Of a stretch of DNA of 64,000 nucleotides, positions 50,171-62,100 are shown in pieces. This stretch comes from Paenibacillus silvae (lineage in GTDB: Bacteria > Bacillota > Bacilli > Paenibacillales > Paenibacillaceae). Below the pieces are notes generated by a model. That model did not search any database and had not been told where the DNA came from. It worked only from the letters and a program-made list of their open reading frames with translations. The stretch lies in NCBI RefSeq assembly GCF_014639235.1, contig NZ_BMFU01000015.1, positions 1-64,000 of the forward strand. Reading direction: 5' to 3'. The position numbers were made by a program, and so were the translations under genes. Position 1 is the first letter of the stretch; each line of letters starts with the position of its first letter.

Positions 50171-53100
50171 CTGCTTATTCAGCACCGGAATAGAGAGGAA
50201 TTCCTGCTGCTCCAATCGACTGATTGCTTTAGCCATGGCTTCAACGGTCGAATGCTGGAACACATCGCGCAAAGGCAGATCTACGCTCAACGTTTTATGC
50301 ACCTTGCTAACCAACGCTGTTGCTCGCAGGGAGTGACCGCCGAGATCGAAGAAGTTGTCGTGAACACCAATTTCCTTCGAAAGCCCCAACACATCCTGCC
50401 AGATTGCCGCCAGCTTTGTTTCCAACTCATTACGCGGTGCTACGTATTCACGGTCTGCACTTATTCCCTCTTCCGGCGTCGGCAGCGCCTTTCGGTCGAT
50501 TTTTCCGTTTGGTGTCAGAGGTACTTGCTCGAGTTCGATAAAGTAAGACGGGATCATATAACCCGGCAACTCGCTGGAGATCGCCCGTTTTATGTCAATC
50601 GCCAGCAATCCGCTATCCGTTGTGTAATACGCGCACAGCGCCTTCTGTCCGTTCGCATCACTTCGAACCAGCACCACCGCTTCACGCACACCTGCCACCT
50701 GCAGCAGCTGCGACTCAATCTCACCCGTCTCGATCCGGTAACCCCGGATTTTCGCCTGGTTGTCGATTCGACCGATGAAGTCCACATTGCCGTCCTCCAT
50801 CCACCGCGCTAAATCTCCTGTGCGATACAGCCGCTCCCCGGCGACGAATGGACTATCCACAAACTTCTCTGCCGTCAGCTCCGCACGGTTCAAGTAACCA
50901 CGTGCCACACCGGTGCCGCCAATCACCAGCTCGCCCAGCACCCCAACGGGCACTGGATTCAGATGTGCATCCACAATGTAGAATTTCGCATTTAGCCACG
51001 CTTTGCCAATCGGCACATGGCCCGTCTGCGGCAGCTGGGTCAGCGGCTCGTCATAGAAGCTGGAGTCAATCGCCGCTTCGGTCACGCCGTAGGCGTTAAT
51101 AATGCGGAACGATGAGCCGAACCGCTCCTGCAAGGTGCGATAATCTGCAACGCTGCAGCTATCCGAGCTTGTGATCAGCAGCTCCATCGAGCGGATATCC
51201 TGCTTCTGCTCGTACACGTACTGCATGAACGGCACAATCAATGCTGGTGTCGATTCGAAAATAGTCACCCGTTCCCGCTCCATCCAGTGGTGCAGACGGG
51301 ATGGATCAATCCGGTCGTCCTTAGGCACAATCACCATCGTGCCCCCGTTATACAGCGTGCGTGCAATATCCCCCACAAACACGTCAAACGAGAAGCTCGC
51401 AAGCTGCATCAGCCGCACCGGGAACTGATCCAATCCGTATTCACGTCGGTAGCCTGCGGCTGTATTGACCAGGCTCCGATGCTCGATCATCACACCCTTC
51501 GGCTTGCCGGTGGTTCCCGACGTGTAGATCACATACGCCAAGTCCTCTGGACGAGCTTCATGGAAGCTGTCCATGCCAATAACATCAACATCATCCAGAA
51601 CATTCAGATCACTCTTACTCCCGCCATTCACAGCCCCCGTTAACTTGCCAGAGACCAGGCTGGAGTCTTGGTTTGAGCCCAGCATCGGCGCATTCGTTCG
51701 TTCCTCGCTGTACGATGCTTCATCGTCGAGGTACAGCACGGTCGCCAGTGCCAGCTGCGCTTCATCCAGCCAGGCTTCCGCACGCTCGCGCAGTGCTGTT
51801 TGCGTCAGGAGCACCTTCGCCCCGCTGTCTTCCAGCATGAAGCGTATGCGGTCTGCCGGATAATCCGGGTCGAGTGGTACATACGCCCCTCCCGCTTTCC
51901 AGACAGCCAGCACCGCCACCAGCAGATCCACCGAGCGCTCGGCAAGAATGCCAACGATCGACTCCCGGCCGATACCGCTGGTGCGCAGTGTAGCCGCAAG
52001 ACGGTTCGCCCGCACGTTCAGCTCCGCATAGGTCAGGCGGTCGTTCTCATACACAACAGCTTCTGCCTCCGGCGTGCGTTCCGCCTGTTTCTCAAACAGG
52101 CGGTGGAATGCTGCCACAGGAGCTGCTTCCGACTGCGCCGGGTTAAACGCGCTGATCATTTCTTCTTTTTCCTCCGCCGTCAACATATCCAGTTCAGCAA
52201 TCGTTGCTGACGGGTTGTATAGAATGGATTCAAGCAGCTGCAAGTAGTGGGCAGCCAATTGCTCCACCGTTTTCGTTTTATATAAAGCCGTAGCGTATTC
52301 AAACAGAACTTCCAAGCCATCCTCAATCTCTGTGACATCCAGACTCAAGTCGAATTTGGAAACCGTTTCTTCGCTGGCATACGTCGATAAATGAAGTCCT
52401 GGAAGCTGGATCTCCACATTCTCTGTATTCTGCAAAGCAAACATCGTATCGAACAGCGGATGACGCCGTAAATCGCGAGCCACATTCACCTGATCCACCA
52501 GTTCTTCAAACGGATAATTCTGATGTTCAAAAGCACCCAGCGTTGTCTCTTTGATCTCTTGCAAGTAGTCAAGGAACGTCTTCCCGGCAGCCGGATAACT
52601 GCGAATCGCCAACGTATTAACGAACATCCCGATCAACGGCTGAACGTCGCTATGATTTCTGCCCGCAATCGGCGTACCCACTACCACGTCTTCTTGCCCT
52701 GAATATTTGTGTAAGAGTACGTTATATGCTGCAAGCAGAACCATATACAGCGTTGCTCCATTCTCGGCTGCAATTCGCTTCAGGCATTCCGTTTTCTCAC
52801 GATTCATATACAGTTGCAACGAATGACCTTCGTAGCTCTGCATAGCCGGGCGTGGATAATCCGTTGGCATTTCCAGAACCGGAAGCTCTCCGCTGAACAT
52901 ATTAAGCCAGTAGGCTTCTTGCTTGGCAAGCTGCAATTTTTGCTCGTCCGATTGCTGCCATACGGCATAATCCTTGTACTGAATGCGGAGCGGCTCGAGC
53001 GACTGCCCACTGTATAAATGCACGAACTCCTCAATCATGACGTCCATTGAAACGCCATCAGATACGATATGATGTGTATCAAACATTAAAATGTGCCGAT

Positions 53101-56100
53101 CCGGTGCCAGTTTGGCAAGGCCTACTCGCAGAAGTGGCGGCTTCGCCAGATCAAATGCGCGAACAAATTGACGCACCGTTTCTTCCGCCTGCTCTTCACT
53201 AATCTGCACATATTCAACCTGGAAGGCAGCATCTTCATATATCCGCTGAACGGCTTCACCATGTACCATTTCAAAACCCGTTCGCAGCGTTTCATGACGC
53301 GCTACAAGCCTGCGGAACGCTTCTTCAAACCGTTGAAGGTCAAGCTTTCCTTCAAGCACCATTGCTCCCGGGATATTGTAGCTCAGTTTGCCTCCTTCCA
53401 GTTGATTCAAAATATAAAGTCGCTTCTGGGCGGAAGAGAGCGGATAATATTCGGCAGTTTCCACAGCCGGAATAGAAGTAAACGAGCTGGACTCCAGCCG
53501 TTCCATCGCCGCGGCCATTTCCTCAACTGTCGAGTAGTGGAATACGTCGCGAAGCGGGAATTCAATACCCAGTTCTTTATGCATTTTGCTGACAAGGGTT
53601 GTCGCCCGCAGAGAGTGTCCCCCGAGGTCGAAGAAGTTGTCTGTTACGCCTACCAACTGCTCCTGAAGAAGCACCTCCTGCCAGATGGCAGCCAGCTTCT
53701 GCTCCAGTTCGGTGCGAGGCGCCACGTATTCGTGGCCGCCCCCTTTCGGTGCTGGTAGCGCCTTACGGTCGATTTTCCCATTCGGTGTTAGCGGTAATTG
53801 CTCCAGTTCAACGAAATATGACGGGATCATGTAACCCGGCAGTTCGCTGGAGATTATGCTTTTCAAATCTGACGCCGACAAAACTTCTTCCACCGTATAA
53901 TAAGCACATAATGCCTTCTGCCCTTCCTGATCTTCCATCACAACAACGACGGCTTCCTTCACACCAGCTGCACTCAGCAGCTTCGCTTCGACTTCCCCCG
54001 TTTCAATCCGGTAGCCCCGGATTTTGGCCTGGTTGTCGATTCGACCGATGAAGTCTACATTGCCGTCCTCCATCCACCGCGCCAGATCTCCTGTGCGATA
54101 CAGCCGCTCCCCGGCGACGAAGGGACTGTCCACAAACTTCTCTGCCGTCAGCTCCGCACGGTTCAAGTAACCGCGCGCCACACCAACACCGCCAATCACC
54201 AGCTCGCCCAGCACCCCAACGGGTACCGGATTCAAATGGGCATCCACGATGTAAAATGTCGCATTCAGCCAGGCCTTGCCAATCGGCACATGGCCCGTCT
54301 GCGGCAGCTGGCTCAGCGGCTCGTCATAGAAGCTGGAGTCAATCGCCGCTTCGGTCACGCCGTAGGCGTTAATAATGCGGAACGATGAGCCGAACCGCTC
54401 CTGCAAGGTGCGATAATCTGCAACGCTGCAGCTATCCGAGCTAGTGATGAGCAGCTCCATCGAGCGGATATCCAGCTTCTGCTCGTACACATACTGCATG
54501 AACGGAACGATTAATGCTGGTGTCGATTCGAAAATAGTTACCTGCTCCCGCTCCATCCAGTGGTGCAGACGGGATGGATCAATCCGGTCGTCCTTAGGCA
54601 CAATTACCATCGTGCCGCCGTTGTACAGCGTGCGCGCAATATCGCCCACGAACACGTCAAACGAGAAGCTTGCAAGCTGCATCAGCCGCACCGGGAACTG
54701 ATCCAATCGGTATTCCCGTCGATAGCCTGCCGCTGTATTGACCAGGCTCCGATGCTCGATCATCACACCCTTCGGCTTGCCGGTGGTTCCCGACGTGTAG
54801 ATCACATACGCCAAGTCCTCTGGACGAGCTTCATGGAAGCTGTCCATGTCAGAGACTACGCCGGAAGTTATGCTTGCGTCTTGGTCTGAGCCCATCATCG
54901 GCGCATTCGTTTGCTGCTCGCTATACGCTGCTTCATCGTCGAGGTACAGCACTGTCGCCAGTGCCAGCTGCGCTGCGCTGAGCCAGGTTTCGGCACGCTC
55001 GCGCAGTGGCGTTTGCGTCAGCAGCACCTTCGCCCCGCTGTCCTCCAGCATGAAACGCACGCGGTCTGCCGGATAATCCGGGTCCAACGGAACATACGCC
55101 CCGCCTGCTTTCCAGACAGCCAGTACCGCTATTAGAAGATCCACCGAGCGCTCGGCAAGGATGCCAACGATCGACTCCCGACCGATGCCGCTGGTGCGCA
55201 GTGTCGCCGCCAGACGGTTCGCCCGTGCATTCAGTTCCGCATACGTCAGACGGTCGTTCTCATACACAACAGCTTCTGCCTCCGGCGTGCGTTCCGCCTG
55301 TTTCTCGAACAGCCTGTGGAATGCTGCCACAGGGGCTGCTTCCGGCTGCGCCGGGTTAAACGCGCTGATGATTTCTTCTTTTTCCGCTGCTGTCAGAAGC
55401 TGCAGCTCATTTATTCGCATATTCGGGTTGACCACAGCTTGCTCCAGTGCCCGAACAAAATGACCACAAAGCTGTCTGATGCCATCCGCTTCAAACGTCA
55501 ATGCATTGTACGTAAACCGCAGCAAAATTTGCTCTTCTGGAATGACGGTAATGTCCAGATCGTAGTTCGTTTGCTCCGGCGACTGGATGTTGGCAATTGT
55601 CAACGCGTTCTGGTCACCCCCGACGACCTGCTCGATCTGTTCTTCCATCGGATAATTTTCAAAGACCATAATATGATTGATCAAGTCGCGTTTTTGCTCG
55701 CTCAGCGACTGAATTTCGAACAGTGGATACGTCTCGTATGCTCTCGATGCCAGTGCTTGATCCTGAGTTGTTCTCAGGATATCTGCTACTGTGTGCTCCG
55801 CTTTGCCTTGAATACGAACAGGAATCGTATTAATAAACAGACCAATCATGCTTTCGATGCCCGGAATTTCTGCTGGACGCCCGGATACAACGGAGCCGAA
55901 TACGACATCCTCGCTGTTGTTGTATATCTGCAGCACCAGTCCCCATATGGTCTGCATGAACGTATTAAGTGTCACCTGCTGCTGGCGCGCTGCACGCTCA
56001 ATTTGCCCAGTCAGTCCTTTACCAAGCTCCACATCCATTTCAGCCATCTCAAAAGCATGCTGTCTCAGTTGCGTTTTCTCCTGTGGCAGCCTGGTCTGCT

Positions 56101-59100
56101 GATCGTAACCTGCCAAATATTCAGACCAGTATAGTGAAGCTTTCGCAGCATCTTGAGCTTCAAGCCATTCGATATACTTGGAGTACGAGGTCACTGGAGG
56201 AAGCTCCGGTGCATGCTTTTCCTGAATTGCGAAATAGGTATCGAACACTTCCTTGATCATGAAAGACATACACCAGCCATCCATCAAAATATGATGGTGG
56301 CTCCAGATCACATGATAGGACTCTTCGCCTGTACGGAGGACAGTCACACGCATCAGAGAGCCTTGTGCCAGATCGAACTTGTTTGCTTTATCCTCGCTGA
56401 CAAACTCGGCTATCGTCTTCTCCGGGTCTTTATGGTATGAAGGGCGAATATCTTCAAAATACACTTCACACTTCCGCTCGCGGAATACCACCTGAATCGG
56501 CTCGTCCCTCCAGCCCGTCACGAAATTGGTTCGCAGCGCTTCATTGCGCTGCACCAGCGTGTCCAGACCTTGAGTGAAGGCCTCGACATTCAGGCTTCCG
56601 TGCAGATCGAAGGTCACCTGTTCAAAATAGGCTTCCGAATCAGCATCCAGCAGGCTGTGGAACAACATCCCTTTTTGCAGCGGCGTCAGGGTATATACAT
56701 TTTCCAGTTCGCCAAGCACCGCCGTATGTTCGGTAAGCTGCTCCAGCTCCTCCACCGTCATATCCTGAAGCAGTACATCGCTAGGCGTAAGCTCCGGCTT
56801 CTCTTTTGAAATACAATGGCTGATGATTTCACGCAAGCTCGATTGGAGCAGGGTGCCCAATCGCTCTACCGTTTCCCGTTTATACTGGGTTTTCCCGTAT
56901 CGAATGTTGAGCTCCAGCACTCCCTCTGACACCATACCGTTAATATCGAGCACAAAATCCATCATTGCATTCGGGCTCGAATCAGAACCCGGACTGAACG
57001 GAGACGGCTGTGAGCCGCTACCATCGTAATCCTGATCGAACTGACCCAGATAGTTGAAGCTGATCTCAGGCGCTAAAACAAACCTCTCGTCACCACGTGT
57101 TTCTGCCAAATAACGCAGGATGCCGTAACCGATTCCTTTGTTCGGAATGCGGCGCAAGCCTTCTTTCACCCTTTTCACCTGATGACCAAGATTGTCTGCG
57201 TGACCTGGCTCCAGAACGACAGGAAATTGGCTTGTAAACCATCCTACCGTGCGTGTAATATCTACATTTTGAAAAAGTTCTTCACGACCGTGGCCCTCGA
57301 GATTCACCAGCACTCGTTCATGACCACTCCAGGCATGTACTGCAAGGCTTAGCGCGGCAAGCAAAAGATCATTCATCTCTGTATGATAGGCAAGGTGTGC
57401 CTGCTTCAGCAGCTGCTCCGTTTCCGCCGCCGTCCAACGCACAGACACAAGCCCGCTGTCCTTCAGCATGGAACGCTCTTGTTCAAAATCTCTCGAAAGC
57501 GGCTCATAGGTCAATTGCTCGATATTATGCCAATGCTCTCTTTCACTTTCGATTGCCGAACCATTGGCATAATCAGCGAGCTGTTTCGCCCACAGCTGGA
57601 AAGAATCCGTTTTGAGCGGCAGACGGATCGGCTGCCCTTGCCGTGCCTGATCATAACCGGTTGCTAAATCCTCAAGCAGAATTCGCCAGGACACACTGTC
57701 CACAACCAAATGATGGATCGCAATGAGCAGGTGGTCACCATCGTCGCAGCGGAACAAACCAAGCTTCACCAGTGGGCCATACTCCAGATCAATGCTTGCT
57801 TGGATCTCACTCGCCTTAGCCTCCACCGCATTCTTTACATCCAGCGTGCCCCTGAAATCAATAATCTCCAGGTCAAACAGTGCTTCGTTCTCTTCAGCGC
57901 CTCGATTCCAGGCTGCATAACCATGCTCGGTTGCACGGTAAACCGTACGGAGAGCATCGTGATGCACGATAAGCTGACGCACGGCCTGACACAGAGCTTC
58001 TTCATCAAACCCTTGCTTGGAAAACTGCATGAACGCCTGGTTGCTGTGATGTATATCGGCTGGATTTTGCTCAAAGAACCAGCTCTGAATCGGGGTCAAA
58101 ACAACCTCTCCCGTCACTTCGGCCTGGCTTGCCGTTCTTTCCACCGTTTGCAGTCGCATACTCAGGGCGGAGATCGTCGGGTAATGGAACAAATCCTTCA
58201 TGACCAGCTTGTAGCCCGTTTGCAAAAGGCGAGAAGATACCTGCAAAGCTTTAATGGAATCCCCGCCAAGGGCAAAGAAGTTATCCATAGTGCCAACCCG
58301 TTCCAAGCCTAAAACCGACTGCCAGACCGAAGCGAGTGCTTGCTCGCCCGGAGTACGCGGCGCCGTATATACAGCCTCGTAACGCATGCTTCCTTCTGGC
58401 ACAGGCAGCGCTTTACGGTCGATCTTGCCGTTTGGCGTAAGTGGCATTTGATCCAGACGCATCATGCGCAAAGGCACCATATGTGAAGGCAACGCCGCTT
58501 CCAGATGAGTCACAAGCTGTTCCAGATCGAAGTCCGAATTTGCTACGACATAACCGCACAAATACTTCTGTCCCCGCTCGTCCATGCGGTCGATGACGAG
58601 TGCTTGTTCCACGTCAGCAACATTTTTCATGGCTGCTTCAATCTCACCCAGCTCGATCCGATAACCGCGAATTTTTACCTGATTGTCGATTCGCCCGATA
58701 AAATCCACGTTACCGTCCGGCATCCAGCGTGCCAGATCTCCCGTCCTGTAAAGCCGCTCTCCAGTAACAAACGGGCTATCTACGAACTTCTCCTCCGTCA
58801 AATCCGGGCGATTCAAATATCCGCGGGCGACGCCAGCTCCGCCGATAACCAGCTCGCCCAGTACCCCGATCGGCACCGGCTTCAGATGTGCATCCACAAT
58901 ATAGAACTTCGCATTTAGCCACGCTTTTCCGATTGGCACGCTTCCCGTCTTCGGCAGCTTACTCAGCGGCTCGTCATAAAAGCTAGAATCAATCGCTGCT
59001 TCTGTGACGCCATAGCTGTTAATGATACGGAACTGCGAGCCGAAACGCTCCTGCAAGGTGCGGTAGTCCGCCACATTGCAGGCATCCGAGCTTGTAATCA

Positions 59101-62100
59101 GCAGCTGCATGGAGCTGAGGTCCAATCCTTCTGCATATACATGCTCCATGAACGGTATGATCAACGCTGGAGTCGATTCAAACACCGTTATGGCGTAGTC
59201 GTGAATCCAGCCATAGAGACGGGTTGCATCAATCCGATCTTCCTTAGGCACGATAATCATCGTTCCTCCGTTGTACAGCGTCCGTGCAATGTCGCCGACA
59301 AACACATCAAACGAGAAGCTCGCAAGTTGTAACAGCCGGATCGGGAATTGATCCAGTCGATAGTCCCGCCGATAACCCGCGGCCGTGTTTACCAGACTGC
59401 GATGTTCCACCGCCACGCCCTTCGGTCGGCCCGTTGTACCGGAGGTATAGATGACGTAAGCCAAATCATGTGGTTTGTTCACATTCGCTGGATTGCATGC
59501 AGGAACTGCTGCTAGTCTGTGGATCTCTGCTTCTGCGGTGGCAGACGTTTCCGCAGCAGATGGTTCCGCTGGTGCCAAAACCTTCTCCTCGGAGCCTGAC
59601 TGGCACAGCGTTTGCAAGCCCGCAGCGGTTTCTATCGCTTCAAGGCTGTATGTGGCAGCGTCGTCCAGTGCAAGCACCGTTTGCAGTACCAGAGCTCCGT
59701 TGCTTCGCCAAGTTTCTGCCTGTTCCAGCAGACAGGTCTGTGTAAGCAGCACGGCTGCCCCGCTGTCTGCCAGCATATATTCGATCCGTTCCACCGGATA
59801 ATCCGGGTCGAGAGGCACATAAGCGCCACCCGCCTTCCATACAGCGAGTACGCCGATCAGCAGCTCCACCGAACGCCCGGCCAGAATGCCGACCACCTGC
59901 TCCGGTCTCACCCCGTGTGCCCGCAGTGCATACGCCAGACTATTCGCCCTGGAATTCAAATCTGCATATGTCAGCTTGTTGTCTTCACAGACTACGGCCA
60001 GCGCTTCTGGAGTACGCTCCGCCTGCTGCTCGAACAACTCGTGGAACGTACTCTCTCTCCACGACTCAGACAACTCATCCGCTTCCAAGCCTGCCCCCTC
60101 TGTGTTGTACCGGTTCGCAAGAGCCGGGCACGACACGTCAAACCGGACCAGTAAATCATGCATTTCGCTACTCGTTAAAATATTCAAATCCGCAATTTGT
60201 GCATCCGGGTCAGCCAGAATCGAGGACAAAAGCTGCTCGTAATGGTTGGCCAGCCGTACGATCGTCTCCGGTCTAAACAACGAGGTAGCATACTCGATCT
60301 TGCAGAGCAATTCGTTACCCGTCTCCACGATATCCAAGCTAAGATCAAACTTTGCCGTCTTTTCCTCAATGTCAAACAGCGACCAGTGTATTCCTTCCAT
60401 GGTTAGATCCAGACTTTCGTGCTTTTGCAGAGAAAACATCGTATCAAACAGCGGGTTACGGCTTAAATCCCGGCTTACCTGAAGAGCTTCCACCAGCTCC
60501 TCAAACGGATAGTCCTGGTGTTCATAGGCCCCAAGTGTCGTCTCCTTCACTTCCTGCAAGTAATCGAGGAACGTCCGCTCTGCCGCTGGTCCCAAACGAA
60601 GGGCTAGCGTATTGACGAACATGCCGATAATCGGCTGCAAGTCGGCGTGAGAACGGGCAGCAATCGGCGTGCCGACCACAATATCCTCCTGCCCCGCGTA
60701 TTTATGCAGCAATACAGAGTACGCAGCCAGCAGAAGCATGTACAGCGTTGCACCTGAGTCACCTGCCAGCCGTTTGAGCGCTTCACTTTTCTCCGCATCC
60801 AGCGCAAACGTGAGGGTCTGTCCGTCAAACTGCTGTATGAACGGACGAGGGAAATCAAGCGGCAGCTCAAGAACCGGAGGCTCAGAGCTGTATACCCCGC
60901 GCCAGTATTGCTCCTGCTGCTGGATGGATTGACGTTGCTCCTCCGATTGCTGCCATACAGCATAATCCTTGTATTGAATTCGTATCTCAGGCAAAGTCTC
61001 CCCGTTGTATAGCTGCACGAATTCGCGCAGCAGAATGTCCATGGAAAGGCCATCAGAACCAATATGATGCATATCCAGCACAAGCAGAAATTTTTCTTGT
61101 TCCAGCTCGATCAGCATAGCACGCAGTAAAGGCGGCCGAGTCAAGTCAAAAGGTTGAATGAAGCTTTCAAGCAGTGCCGCAATCTGATCTTCGCTTGCCT
61201 GAAGCTTCTCGATCTTGAACGCTACGAACGGATGAATGTGCTGAACCGGCTCTCCATTCACGATTTCAAAACCGGTGCGCAGCATATCATGCCGTGCCAC
61301 TAAAGCAGCCAGCGCCGCTTCCACTCTGGTTTCGTTCAACGCCCCTTCCAGTTGCAAGGCACTTGGAAGATTGTAATTTAGCTCCAGCTCATCGAGCTGG
61401 TGCAGGACGAACAGCCTTTTTTGCGCGGAGGAAACCGGGTAGTAGACTCTCTCTTCTGCTTTTGGGATTGAACTTTGCAATGTTTTCTCCAAGCTGGAAA
61501 TAGCCTCGGCCATAGATTCCACCGTTGTAAGGCGGAACACGTCACGCAAAGGAACCTCAACGTTCATTTCCTTCCTGATTTTGCTGACAAGGCTTGTCGC
61601 CCGCAAGGAGTGACCACCGAGCTCAAAGAAATTATCCAGAACTCCAATGCCGGAGTAACCCAGTACATCCTCCCAGATGTTCACAAGCTCGGACTCCGTT
61701 CGATTCCGCGGCGCTACGTATTCAACGCCCGTTTGCATGCTGCCTTGCGGCTCAGGCAGCGCTTTGCGGTCCACTTTTCCGTTAGACGTCAGCGGCATGC
61801 GCTCCAGCTGTACAAAGTACGACGGAATCATATACCCCGGCATTCCCTGGGCTAGAGTGGCTCTAATATCACTGACCGTCAACGTTCGCTCCGCGACAAA
61901 GTAGGCAACAAGCGCATTTTCACCTCCGTTGTCCTGACGGGCGAGCACCACGGCTTCTTCCACTCCCTGGACATTCAGCAGCTGCGTCTCGATCTCGTCC
62001 AGCTCAATTCGATATCCGCGAATTTTTACTTGGTGGTCGATTCGGCCCAGGTATTCGATATTGCCATCCGGCAGCCACGCCGCCAGGTCACCTGAACGGT

